Shown here one piece after another: positions 1 through 10,965 of a stretch of 32,977 nt of DNA. The position numbers were made by a program, and so were the translations under genes. The notes below the pieces were generated by a model. The model was not told where the DNA came from. It did no database searches and saw nothing but the letters and a program-made list of their open reading frames with translations. Positions within the stretch are counted from its first letter, which is position 1, and each line of letters begins with the position of its first letter. The stretch is taken from positions 1 through 32,977 of the forward strand of contig JAJYTH010000036.1 in NCBI GenBank assembly GCA_021793175.1. Reading direction: 5' to 3'. This DNA is from Actinomycetes bacterium (lineage in GTDB: Bacteria; Actinomycetota; Actinomycetes; Mycobacteriales; Pseudonocardiaceae).

Positions 1-122
1 ACAAGCGGAAAGGGGTCGCCACCGTTCGCGGCGGCGACCCCCATGCCGATGAGCGCGATCTCCGTCGGCACCAACGGCACGACGGCGACGGCGAAGAGGA
101 GCAGCAGCGAGACGTCGTCCAC
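1..122 (-). CDS. N-terminus of a membrane protein (partial, runs off the window)
   Basis: Only about 40 codons are inside the window. Reading leftward from GTG at 122, the peptide starts VDDVSLLLLFAVAVVPLVP and continues with a second hydrophobic stretch containing TEIALIGMGVAAANGG. This looks like the first transmembrane helix and a re-entrant Gly/Ala-rich segment of a small polytopic membrane protein. DedA/VTT-type proteins begin in a comparable way, but the piece is too short to assign a family. It lies upstream of the bases now visible, on the same strand as leuA and 65 bp beyond the leuA stop, so it could be a downstream cotranscribed gene. The start is chosen because upstream codons lose the membrane pattern. 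Confidence 0.4.
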   Translation of the reverse strand, partial: MDDVSLLLLFAVAVVPLVPTEIALIGMGVAAANGGDPFPL

Positions 123-187
123 ACCACTATCCAACGTCGTCTGCCGTGCGCGGGATTCAACCGGCGCGCGGTGCCGTGATCATTGCC

Positions 188-2114
<1,927 letters not shown>

Positions 2115-2130
<16 letters not shown>

Positions 2131-2159
2131 CAGCGAAGGAGAAGGAGCGCGAACGCCAC
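2115..2159 (-). CDS. Leucine-rich leader peptide of leuA
   Basis: A 14-codon ORF, GTG to TGA, encoding MAFALLLLRCRDGA. It has four consecutive Leu codons, CTC CTT CTC CTT, in a genome where CTG and CTC would be expected, typical of regulatory codons that make a ribosome pause when charged tRNA-Leu is scarce. An in-frame TAA lies four codons upstream, so the start is fixed at GTG 2159. TAAGCT (2171-2166) lies six bases before the start, so the transcript is probably leaderless and the peptide is translated from the very 5' end. The last codons form the left arm of the leader hairpin and the stop codon falls in its loop. A paused ribosome would cover the CTCCTTC anti-ribosome-binding sequence and the hairpin arm. 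No protein function is implied. Confidence 0.75.
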
Positions 2160-2165
2160 GGCGCC

Positions 2166-2194
2166 AGCTTAACCTTCGGACGAACCCGCGCAAG
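2166..2194 (-). promoter_or_regulatory. Promoter of the leuA leader
   Basis: On the minus strand TTGCGC (2193-2188) is followed after 16 bp by TAAGCT (2171-2166). The leader peptide GTG begins six bases later, the spacing expected if transcription starts on the start codon. The -10 box fits the actinobacterial TANNNT pattern; the -35 match is only partial (TTG of TTGACA). Confidence 0.5.
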
Positions 2195-2420
2195 CAGTGG
2201 GTCGTGGCCGAACTGTTATTCACGGGAGGGTCAGCGGGGGTTACCGATGCGTAGCCGTCGCGGTTCCTTTCGTGCGAAACTGCTGCGTATGGGTGCACAT
2301 CACGCTGACGACGGCTCACGCGAGCGGCCACGGTCGAATGTGCCCGTCGAGACTCGCGTCACAGTGGACGGGAGGGCGGGAAAACCGTCGCGTCGATCGC
2401 GTCGTGCCGATCGGCGGGCC

Positions 2421-2726
2421 ATGCGCGTCAAGACGGTTCGTGTGCTCACGGGCGTGGTGCGTTGGACCGGGCTCGTGCTCTCCGCCGTCCTGGTGCTGCA
2501 CGTGATCTTCGTGGTGGGTGCGGGCAATCCCGACAACGGCATCGTGTCGTTCGTGTCCGACGCCGCCGACGTCGCGGTGATCGGGTTCGAGGACCTGTTC
2601 CTGCCCGCGGACCCGCAGCTGGAAGTGCTGCTCAACTACGGCATCGCCGCGATCTTCTGGTTGGTGGCCTCGTCGATCGCCGTGCGTATCGTCCGGGCCG
2701 TGGGTGGCGAGGACTCCGAACGCTGA
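2421..2726 (+). CDS. Small two-helix membrane protein of unknown function
   Basis: A 101-residue protein starting MRVKTVRVLTGVV, with two predicted transmembrane helices (about residues 11-33 and 70-90) separated by a mostly hydrophilic loop containing NPDNGIVSFVSDAADV. I do not recognise a named family. The reading frame stays open back to ATG 2247 (159 residues), and that start has a G-rich ribosome-binding-like sequence, but codons between 2247 and 2420 use few G/C third positions and encode a basic, low-complexity peptide, so I prefer ATG 2421. The gap from the leuA leader promoter (about 2194) to 2420 shows only a weak promoter-like TTATTC near 2216. The gene ends just before a large palindrome shared with the convergent nitroreductase gene. 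Confidence 0.6.
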   Translation: MRVKTVRVLTGVVRWTGLVLSAVLVLHVIFVVGAGNPDNGIVSFVSDAADVAVIGFEDLFLPADPQLEVLLNYGIAAIFWLVASSIAVRIVRAVGGEDSER

Positions 2727-2767
2727 GCGCAATCGTGTCGAGCGTGTCGAGTGTGTCGAGGCGAGCC

Positions 2768-2830
2768 CACTTCCCGGTGCGGCGACCGCGGCGTTCACGA
2801 CGGCCGTCGTGAACGCCGTACCGGGAAGTG
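2768..2830. terminator. Two-part palindrome between convergent genes
   Basis: A perfect 30-bp palindrome (2789-2818, centred between 2803 and 2804) sits inside an outer exact 11-bp inverted repeat (CACTTCCCGGT 2768-2778 with ACCGGGAAGTG 2820-2830). No T-tract follows on either strand. Its position between the stops at 2726 and 2843 suggests a bidirectional, U-independent terminator. Confidence 0.6.
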
Positions 2831-2842
2831 CCGACCGTGGGG

Positions 2843-3442
2843 TCACGCGGGGAAGGTTGAGTTGCCCCACTCGTCGGTGAAGGCGATGTCGGACAGCGCA
2901 ATGCGTTCGCGTGGCGCGCCCTCCCGGGCGATGTCCTGTTCGTCGGTGAAGATCGAGGCGTCGGTGGCCACGCCCACGGCGATCACCACGACCGGACGCA
3001 CCTCGTCGGGCAGGGAGAATTCGCTGTGCGCCGCGTCGGGGTCGAACCCGGTCATCTGCCGTGCCGCGAGTCCTTCGGCGACGGCCTGCAACACGAGGTT
3101 CTCGGTCGCGAGGCCGACACCGTACTCGGCCATCGGCACGGCGCCCTTCTCGTTGCGAGTCACGGCGCAGCCCACGAGCAACGCGCCGGCACGGTGTGCC
3201 CACGCCTGGTTGCTCTCCGTCAGGGTGCTCAGGATGCGCTTGTACGTCTCGTCCCCGCGGCGGCCCACGAGGTAACGGGTGGGCTGTGTGTTGCCGCACG
3301 ACGGCGCCCACCGCGCCGCTTCGAGCAGGGCGCGAAGCTGGTCGGTGCTCACCTCCGCCTCGGGGTCGAGAGCCCGCGGACTCCACCGGCGGGCGAGCAG
3401 GTCATGGATGGGAATGCTTGTCTCGGCCTTCTTGTCTTTCAT
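2843..3442 (-). CDS. Nitroreductase-family FMN oxidoreductase
   Basis: A 199-residue protein of the nitroreductase fold, which uses FMN and NAD(P)H to reduce nitro compounds, quinones or flavins. The N-terminal half has the family pattern: IHDLLARRWSPRALDP, where the Arg-Trp-Ser-Pro segment contacts the flavin phosphate, then LLEAARWAPSCGNTQPTRY. A later ATENLVLQAVAEGLAARQMTGFD-type segment is the usual central helix. I start at ATG 3442 (MKDKKAETSIP); the longer open frame to 3655 would run into the lysC promoter region and shows no family similarity. AAAGGA lies about 15 nt upstream. It diverges from lysC across a 176-bp gap. Substrate cannot be read from sequence. Confidence 0.88.
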   Translation of the reverse strand: MKDKKAETSIPIHDLLARRWSPRALDPEAEVSTDQLRALLEAARWAPSCGNTQPTRYLVGRRGDETYKRILSTLTESNQAWAHRAGALLVGCAVTRNEKGAVPMAEYGVGLATENLVLQAVAEGLAARQMTGFDPDAAHSEFSLPDEVRPVVVIAVGVATDASIFTDEQDIAREGAPRERIALSDIAFTDEWGNSTFPA

Positions 3443-3618
3443 CGTGTCTCGAGTATTCCTTTCGTCGCGAGAAAATGCAGGTATGAGAGTGGTTGCTGCC
3501 ACAGAGTTGGGTATTCGCACCGTGGCAAGTCGGTATCCTTGACGCCCGAAGCGATCCGCACGCGCCGACGTCGAGACCGGATCGACGATAGGCGCGGCAT
3601 TCGAGGAGGAACGAGGCA

Positions 3619-5930
<2,312 letters not shown>

Positions 5931-6088
5931 CCGCCCGTGGCGGCCTGACCGAGATCTTCGAGCCGAGTCGCGCTGTGCGTTCGCGGGGACCGGAGTGTCG
6001 CCACGCGCACAGCGTTTGCTCTCGCTCCGTGTCGAAATCGCCTCTCGGTGCTACCGCGCGTATCACATCTGCCGGTAATGTCATGATC

Positions 6089-6475
6089 ATGCGGAGATCG
6101 GGTGTTCGTGGGCTGTGTGCTGCCGTAGTGCTGTCAGGGCTCGCGTTGTCGGGCTGTGACGAAGTGACTTCGGCCATCGAAGGGGTCCAGAACACCGGTG
6201 ACAAGGCGGCGGTGTGCGCTGACGCGTTGCAGATCATCGATCTGAACGTCAACGTGGACCCCGAGGCGGTGGCCGCCGGTGCCGAGGAGAAGGCCCAGCA
6301 GCTACAGGATCTCGGTCAGCGGGTGGCCGATCAGAGCGTTCAGGAAACGCTGTTCGACATCGCCAACGGTTACCTGGAGCTGGAGCGGAACAAGCTCGAT
6401 CACCTGAGCAACTTCTCCGCTTGGTTGGAGAACAACCTGAACCGCTTGGACGAGCTTCGCCAGGCGTGTTTCTAG
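6089..6475 (+). CDS. Small secreted lipoprotein of unknown function
   Basis: A 128-residue protein with a typical lipoprotein signal: MRRSGVRGL, a hydrophobic stretch and the lipobox LSGC, so the mature chain would begin at Cys and be attached to the outer face of the membrane. The mature part is helical and acidic, with two further cysteines (VCAD and the penultimate residue) that could form a disulfide. No family recognised. TAATGT (6076-6081) lies seven bases before ATG 6089, pointing to a leaderless transcript and to this start rather than ATG 6083 two codons earlier. The stop overlaps that of the convergent MFS gene by 3 bp. Confidence 0.8.
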   Translation: MRRSGVRGLCAAVVLSGLALSGCDEVTSAIEGVQNTGDKAAVCADALQIIDLNVNVDPEAVAAGAEEKAQQLQDLGQRVADQSVQETLFDIANGYLELERNKLDHLSNFSAWLENNLNRLDELRQACF

Positions 6476-7701
6476 CCCGTGGTCGCGGGTGAGGTCGGTG
6501 TTGTTCGGTGGCTTTTCCGTCTCCGTCCTCCCAGCGACAGGGCGGCGCCGACGGCGGCGAAGCCGAGACCGCCCACGGCGGCAGCCACGAAACCCCAGCC
6601 GGGTTCGGCTCGGTCGAGCACGAATCCGACGAAGGGGCTGCCGAGCGCGAACCCGAGTCGAGTGGCCGAGTCCTGCAGCCCCATGGCGAAGCCTCGGACG
6701 GTGTGGGGAACGGCGCCGATGACGGTCTCGGCCGTAGCCGCCAGCGTCGGCGCGCACAGTGTGTTCAGGGGGATCACCGCCAGCGCGAGGAGCCACCATG
6801 TCTGGGTCGCGAGCCCGACGGGCAGGGTGAGCAGCGTCAGTAGCGTCATCAGGGCGAGCTGGGACAGTGAGCGGCGGGTGGCACCGTAGATCAGCCCGCC
6901 GATGAGGGACGCCACGCCCATGACGGCGATCACGACGCCGGTCCAGGTCACGTCGCCGGAGGCGCGCAGAGACGCGATGGTCGCCAGTTCCACGCCGATG
7001 AGCACGAAGGTGGCTCCCATCGCCACCGACAGCGCGGCGATGAAGCGTCCGGTCACCCAGGACCGTGCTTCGGGGCGTTGCGTCGGTACCGTGCTCTCCT
7101 CCGTCGACCGCACGGGCGGGTTGCGGTACCAGAGGGCGAGCGCGAGCACTCCGTTCACCACGCCGATGCCGGTCAGGGCGGCGGAGGTGGAATATTGCGT
7201 GCTCACCAGGATCGCCAGGATCGGACCGCCCATGTATGCCAGCTCGATCCCGACTTGGTCCAGGGAGAATGCCACGCGCCGGTGGTCGGCGGGCACGAGG
7301 GCGGCGATAACCTGGCGGGAGATGGAGCCTGCGGGAGTCACCAGCGCCCCGGCGGGCAAAGCGGCCAGGAGTAGTACCTCGTAGGACAGGTGTGGAGTGC
7401 TCAACCAGTACCCGCACGAGGCGACTCCGCAGAGGGCGACAACAGGTCGCAGTCCGTGATGGTCGATCATGCGTCCAAGTACGGGCGCGCCCAGGGCCGT
7501 GCCGAGCATGGTGGCGGTTCCGGCGAGTCCGGCTGCGCCGTAGCCGCGTCCGAGTTCGCTGACCACGTGCAGGGTCAGGGTGATGCCCGAGGCGATGATG
7601 GGGACACGGCTGAGCAGCAGGAGCAGTAGCGAGGTGGGAAGTGCGGGGATGCGCAGCAGCTGTAAGTAGGGCTGGAGGGACACATGTCGACGAAACCGCA
7701 T
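6472..7701 (-). CDS. MFS transporter
   Basis: A 409-residue, about 12-helix major facilitator transporter of unknown substrate. After the first helix it has the loop LGRMIDHHGLRPVV, the GR-x-x-D-x-x-G-x-R form of the MFS signature between helices 2 and 3, and a hydrophilic central loop near residue 200 (RSTEESTVPTQRPEARSW). It resembles the second MFS protein in this window (24286-25566), including the R-[VL]-P-I start of helix 1 and the same loop, so the two are probably paralogs. ATG 7701 is nine bases after TACGCT (7716-7711); a TTG at 7719 is possible but overlaps that box. It is divergent from the fur gene with 86 bp between starts, so the Fur protein may control it. Confidence 0.88.
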   Translation of the reverse strand: MRFRRHVSLQPYLQLLRIPALPTSLLLLLLSRVPIIASGITLTLHVVSELGRGYGAAGLAGTATMLGTALGAPVLGRMIDHHGLRPVVALCGVASCGYWLSTPHLSYEVLLLAALPAGALVTPAGSISRQVIAALVPADHRRVAFSLDQVGIELAYMGGPILAILVSTQYSTSAALTGIGVVNGVLALALWYRNPPVRSTEESTVPTQRPEARSWVTGRFIAALSVAMGATFVLIGVELATIASLRASGDVTWTGVVIAVMGVASLIGGLIYGATRRSLSQLALMTLLTLLTLPVGLATQTWWLLALAVIPLNTLCAPTLAATAETVIGAVPHTVRGFAMGLQDSATRLGFALGSPFVGFVLDRAEPGWGFVAAAVGGLGFAAVGAALSLGGRRRKSHRTTPTSPATTG

Positions 7702-7721
7702 TGTGGCACGAGCGTACAACT

Positions 7722-7761
7722 GTTTTTCTCTGTGATGGATAAGAAACTCACGGTGATACCT
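7722..7761 (+). promoter_or_regulatory. fur promoter with AT-rich inverted repeat
   Basis: An imperfect inverted repeat, GTTTTTCT (7722-7729) against AAGAAAC (7741-7747), is the most AT-rich stretch nearby. It lies just before an extended -10 box TGATACCTT (7753-7761). FurA-type regulators bind AT-rich sites over their own promoters, so autoregulation is plausible; the site also flanks the promoter of the divergent MFS gene. Confidence 0.4.
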
Positions 7762-7787
7762 TGGCTAGCTCCAGAAAGGTCGGCGCG

Positions 7788-8243
7788 GTGAGTTCTGTCG
7801 CCTCTGATCAGCGAAGTCCTGCCAGGGATCAGCTCAAAGCGGCCGGACTGAGGGTCACCGCGCCGCGTGTGGCTGTTCTCGAATGGCTCGCCGAGCACCC
7901 TCATGCCACGGCCGAACAGGTGGCGGCCGGAGTGCGGGACGTACTCGGATCGGTGTCCACCCAGGCCGTCTACGACGTGCTCGGTGCCTGTACGAACGCG
8001 AATCTGGTGAGAAGGATCGAACCGGCCGGTCATCCGGCGCGCTTCGAGACTCGGGCGGGAGACAACCACCACCACCTCGTGTGTCGCCGGTGTGGTCATG
8101 CCGAGGACGTCGACTGTGTCCACGGCGCCGCGCCGTGCCTTGAACCGTCCCATGACGCCGGCTTCGACGTCGACGAGGCGGAGGTCGTCTTCTGGGGACT
8201 GTGCCCGACCTGCCAGGGGGACGACGAGGAAGTCCCGACGTGA
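7788..8243 (+). CDS. furA: Fur-family metalloregulator, FurA/CatR type
   Basis: A 151-residue DNA-binding repressor of the Fur family. It has the N-terminal winged helix (LKAAGLRVTAPRVAVLEWL, then STQAVYDVLGACTNANLVRRI) and the dimerisation domain with metal ligands in DNHHHLVCRRCG and two CXXC pairs (VCRRC and LCPTC) expected to hold structural zinc. The sequence is closest to the peroxide-linked FurA/CatR group that usually precedes katG or catalase genes. No such gene follows: the next 318 bp hold only repeats and hairpins, then a convergent esterase. GTG 7788 is chosen because AGAAAGG precedes it; the frame extends to TTG 7761, which overlaps the likely -10 box. Targets may be the divergent MFS gene or distant genes. 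Confidence 0.88.
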   Translation: MSSVASDQRSPARDQLKAAGLRVTAPRVAVLEWLAEHPHATAEQVAAGVRDVLGSVSTQAVYDVLGACTNANLVRRIEPAGHPARFETRAGDNHHHLVCRRCGHAEDVDCVHGAAPCLEPSHDAGFDVDEAEVVFWGLCPTCQGDDEEVPT

Positions 8244-8380
8244 CCGGGTGGCCGTACATCACGTGATCTTTTCGACGGCTTCCGCGGCGACTCGTCGTAC
8301 GACGCCGGTCAGTGGAGCCGACGGTTCGATCCTGCCGGGGAACCCGTCGGCGGGTCTTCAAGTCTCGGGCGGTGCGACAG

Positions 8381-8486
8381 AACCTGACTGCACAACCTGA
8401 CTGCACAAGCGGCTTGTGCGACCGGTGGACCGGGATTCGTTCGTGTGGTAAGAACCCTCTCCCTGGACGTTCGGGTGCGAACGTCC
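8381..8486 (+). repeat. Tandem 13-bp repeat, palindrome and hairpin in the fur-esterase gap
   Basis: The 318-bp gap 8244-8561 has no gene. It holds two exact adjacent copies of AACCTGACTGCAC (8381-8393, 8394-8406). The second runs into a near-perfect palindrome, GCACAAGC-G-GCTTGTGC (8403-8419). Then come an extended -10-like TGGTAAGAA (8446-8454) and a perfect 9-bp hairpin, GGACGTTCG (8465-8473) with CGAACGTCC (8478-8486). These could be a regulator site plus a small transcript or the fur terminator. Confidence 0.5.
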
Positions 8487-8507
8487 ACTCACGGAGAAAG
8501 AGGGGGA

Positions 8508-8538
8508 AGCGGAATCCGGCCCCGCGTCGGATTCCGCT
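8508..8538 (-). terminator. Terminator of the esterase gene
   Basis: Perfect 11-bp stem AGCGGAATCCG/CGGATTCCGCT with a nine-base loop, 23 bp past the esterase stop. On the minus strand it is followed by pyrimidine-rich TCCCCCTCTTTCTCC. Confidence 0.65.
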
Positions 8539-8561
8539 CCTCCCGTCTTTCAGATCGCGCG

Positions 8562-9626
8562 TCAGTCCTTTGCCGAGGCGGCCCCGCTCAGGCCCACCCG
8601 GAGTGCGCCCGCGGCTTCGGCCAACGCCTCGCGGAACCGTTTGCCGATGCCGAGGAAGTTCGCGTATCCGTGGATCAAGTCGGACTGTCTGCTCAGGGCC
8701 ACGGGAACGCCCGCGTCGGCGAGCTTGGCCGCATACGCCTCGCCCTCGTCGCGTAGTGGGTCAAACCCGGCTGTGGCGATGTAGGCGGGCGGCAGCCCCG
8801 ACACGTCCTCGGTCAGCAGAGGCGACAATCGCGGGTCGGCGCGGTCCACGCCCTCGGGTGCGTAGTGGTCGATGAACCACGTCATGTGCTCGTCGGTGAG
8901 GAAGAACCCGTCGGAGAACAGTTCGCGGGAGCGGCGCCGTTCGGTGGCGTCCACGGCCGGGTACAGCAGCAACTGGAACGCGGGAGCCGGGCCGCCGCGC
9001 TGAGTGGTGACCTGCGCGGTGGCGGCGGCGAGGTTACCGCCCGCGCTGTCACCTCCCACGGCCACGCGCCGGGGGTCGGCACCGAAATCCTCCGCCTTCT
9101 TGTACGCGAAGTCGAACGCCGAGAGCGCGTCCTCCTGCGCGGCCGGGAACGGGTGTTCCGGCGCGAGTCGATATTCCACCGACAGCACCCGCACTCCCGC
9201 GTGCTTGGCGAGGAATCGGGCAGTGTTGTCGTGACTTCGCCGGCTTCCGACCACCCAGCCGCCGCCGTGGTAGAAGACCAGCATCCCGGAACCGGGCGAC
9301 AGACCCTCGGGCGTGTAGAGCGTGGCGGGTACTTCGCCGTTCTCACTCGGGATGGGTACTTCTCGGGTGAGGACCGGCTGGATGGGCTTGCCGCTCACCA
9401 GGTGACGTGAGACGTCGAGGGAGGCTCGGGAGTGTTCCACGGTGCCGCTGACCAGGCCCGCGCCCGACAGTTGTTGAAGGCGTAGCAGGAGCTGGGCGTC
9501 GAGTGCGAGTTCCTGCCCGTCGAGGCGCACGGGTTTGCCCGCCACCAGGCGGCGCAGGGGGCGGGGCAGCGAGTAGAGCAGTTGCGCGGCCGCGGCTTGG
9601 ACGCGGATTTGAGCCGGTATCGTCAC
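8562..9626 (-). CDS. Alpha/beta-hydrolase esterase, hormone-sensitive-lipase type (family IV)
   Basis: A 354-residue cytoplasmic carboxylesterase or lipase. It has the oxyanion-hole motif HGGG (residues 120-123), the nucleophile elbow GDSAGG (Ser194), the acid in GFDPLRDEG and the catalytic histidine in DLIHGY: a complete HSL-family set. The first 90 residues are a helical cap region common in the mycobacterial Lip proteins of this group. GTG 9626 is preceded by GGGAGGA five bases away. It is transcribed away from the FMN reductase-like gene across a 125-bp gap. It probably hydrolyses short to medium acyl esters; the physiological substrate is unknown. Confidence 0.92.
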   Translation of the reverse strand: MTIPAQIRVQAAAAQLLYSLPRPLRRLVAGKPVRLDGQELALDAQLLLRLQQLSGAGLVSGTVEHSRASLDVSRHLVSGKPIQPVLTREVPIPSENGEVPATLYTPEGLSPGSGMLVFYHGGGWVVGSRRSHDNTARFLAKHAGVRVLSVEYRLAPEHPFPAAQEDALSAFDFAYKKAEDFGADPRRVAVGGDSAGGNLAAATAQVTTQRGGPAPAFQLLLYPAVDATERRRSRELFSDGFFLTDEHMTWFIDHYAPEGVDRADPRLSPLLTEDVSGLPPAYIATAGFDPLRDEGEAYAAKLADAGVPVALSRQSDLIHGYANFLGIGKRFREALAEAAGALRVGLSGAASAKD

Positions 9627-9751
9627 GTGTTCCTCCCGTCACCGATGACACCCAAAGGCTACTTTCCAGTAGGTCGGTGTGGCCAGATGTGACGCAGTTC
9701 CTTCTTTCGAGGCTGGCCCTCCACCTAAGTCGAACGTCTAGCCTCGAGGGG

Positions 9752-10345
9752 GTGACAGCGACACGTGCGATCAAAGTTCTCGGTCTCGGTGGCTCCCTTC
9801 GTGACGGTTCGCAGTCGGAGCGAGCCCTGCGTACCGCCCTCGCGGGCGCGGAGGAGGCCGGGGCGACCACCACCGCCGTGACAGGACAGCAACTGGTGCT
9901 GCCGTTCTACGACGCCGGTGTCGAGGAGCGCACGGCCGAAGCCGTCCGGCTGGTGGAGGCGATCCGCGAAGCGGACGGTGTAATCATCGTTTCACCCGGT
10001 TACCACGGCACCGTCACGGGACTCGTCAAGAACGCCCTCGACTACGTCGAGGACCTGCGCGAAGACACGCGCCCCTACCTGCACGGGCGGGCGGTCGGCC
10101 TGATCGCCGTGGCACACGGATGGCAAGCGGCCGTCACGACCCTCGACCAGATGCGCACGGTCGCCCACGCGCTTCGCGGCTGGCCCACACCCATGGGTGG
10201 GGCGGTGAACAGCGCCGAGGTCAAGTTCGATTCCTCCGGCGGCGCGTCGGACGAGAAAGTCGCCAACAACCTGCGCCTCATCGGCCGCCAGGTCGCCGAG
10301 TTCGGTCTCGCACAGGCCTCGGCCGAGTTTCCGGCTTCGCGCTGA
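9752..10345 (+). CDS. NADPH-dependent FMN reductase-like flavodoxin-fold protein
   Basis: A 197-residue protein of the NADPH-dependent FMN reductase family (flavodoxin fold). It shows the phosphate-binding loop GLGGSLRDGSQSERALR near the N-terminus and the SPGYHGTVTGLVKNALDYVEDL segment that in this family contacts the flavin ring (typically SPEYxxxxxGxLKNALD). It likely reduces free FMN, quinones or related electron acceptors. The start GTG 9752 lies seven bases after TAGCCT (9739-9744), so the mRNA is probably leaderless; the longer frame back to 9503 overlaps the divergent esterase and is rejected. Dps follows 64 bp downstream, suggesting a possible shared role in iron or oxidative-stress handling, though Dps has its own strong ribosome binding site. 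Confidence 0.88.
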   Translation: MTATRAIKVLGLGGSLRDGSQSERALRTALAGAEEAGATTTAVTGQQLVLPFYDAGVEERTAEAVRLVEAIREADGVIIVSPGYHGTVTGLVKNALDYVEDLREDTRPYLHGRAVGLIAVAHGWQAAVTTLDQMRTVAHALRGWPTPMGGAVNSAEVKFDSSGGASDEKVANNLRLIGRQVAEFGLAQASAEFPASR

Positions 10346-10409
10346 CGGGTAACCCCTGCGTGATGGACGTCGGTCCGACGTATCCGAAGAACGCAGGGAG
10401 GACAGCACG

Positions 10410-10886
10410 ATGGCGAACTCGCCACTCAAGGGCCCGCTCAAGGAGAGCGACAAAGAGGTGACGGCGAGCGTCCTGCAGTCGACCCTTGTCGACCTCATCG
10501 ATCTCAGTTTGATCGCCAAGCAGGCACACTGGAACGTCGTGGGTAGGAACTTCCGCAGTGTCCACCTTCAACTCGACGAACTGGTCTCGGCGGCCCGCGG
10601 TTTCGTCGACGACGTGGCTGAAAGGGCGAGCGCCATTGGGGTGTCGCCGAACGGCAAGGCCAAGACGGTGACGGAGAACTCAGGCCTGCCCGAGTATCCG
10701 GAGAGCTGGCAGAGCACTGACCTGACCGTCGACAAGATCGTCGATACCCTCGGCCGGCTGATCCAGCGACTGAGGGTGTGCATCGACGAGACCGACAAAA
10801 GCGACCTCGTCACCCAGGACCTGTTGATCGAGATCACCCAGGAGATGGAGAAGCAGCATTGGATGTGGCAGGCCCAGAAGGCTTGA
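10410..10886 (+). CDS. dps: Dps-family DNA-binding ferritin-like protein
   Basis: A 158-residue four-helix protein that assembles into a 12-subunit shell, oxidising and storing iron and often coating DNA under stress. The inter-subunit ferroxidase ligands are visible: AKQAHWNVVG (His40), then SVHLQLDEL (His52, Asp56) and FVDDVAERA (Asp67/68, Glu71). The N-terminal tail (MANSPLKGPLKESDKE) has three lysines, which may help DNA binding. GGGAGGA precedes ATG 10410 by 9 nt. A strong terminator follows directly. Confidence 0.95.
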   Translation: MANSPLKGPLKESDKEVTASVLQSTLVDLIDLSLIAKQAHWNVVGRNFRSVHLQLDELVSAARGFVDDVAERASAIGVSPNGKAKTVTENSGLPEYPESWQSTDLTVDKIVDTLGRLIQRLRVCIDETDKSDLVTQDLLIEITQEMEKQHWMWQAQKA

Positions 10887-10898
10887 TCGAAAGACGCG

Positions 10899-10943
10899 AG
10901 GGCCACCTACCGCTGGAGGAACACGCGGCAGGTGGCCCTTTTT
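10899..10943 (+). terminator. Rho-independent terminator after dps
   Basis: AGGGCCACCT (10899-10908) pairs exactly with AGGTGGCCCT (10930-10939), with extra inner pairing (ACCGC/GCGG-type), followed by TTTTT. It also lies just past the convergent S9 peptidase stop. Confidence 0.85.
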
Positions 10944-10965
10944 CGTGCGCGGCTTTCGGCCGTTG

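Noticed and set aside
8381-8406. CRISPR-like repeat
   Set aside because: Only two adjacent 13-bp copies with no spacer and no cas genes.
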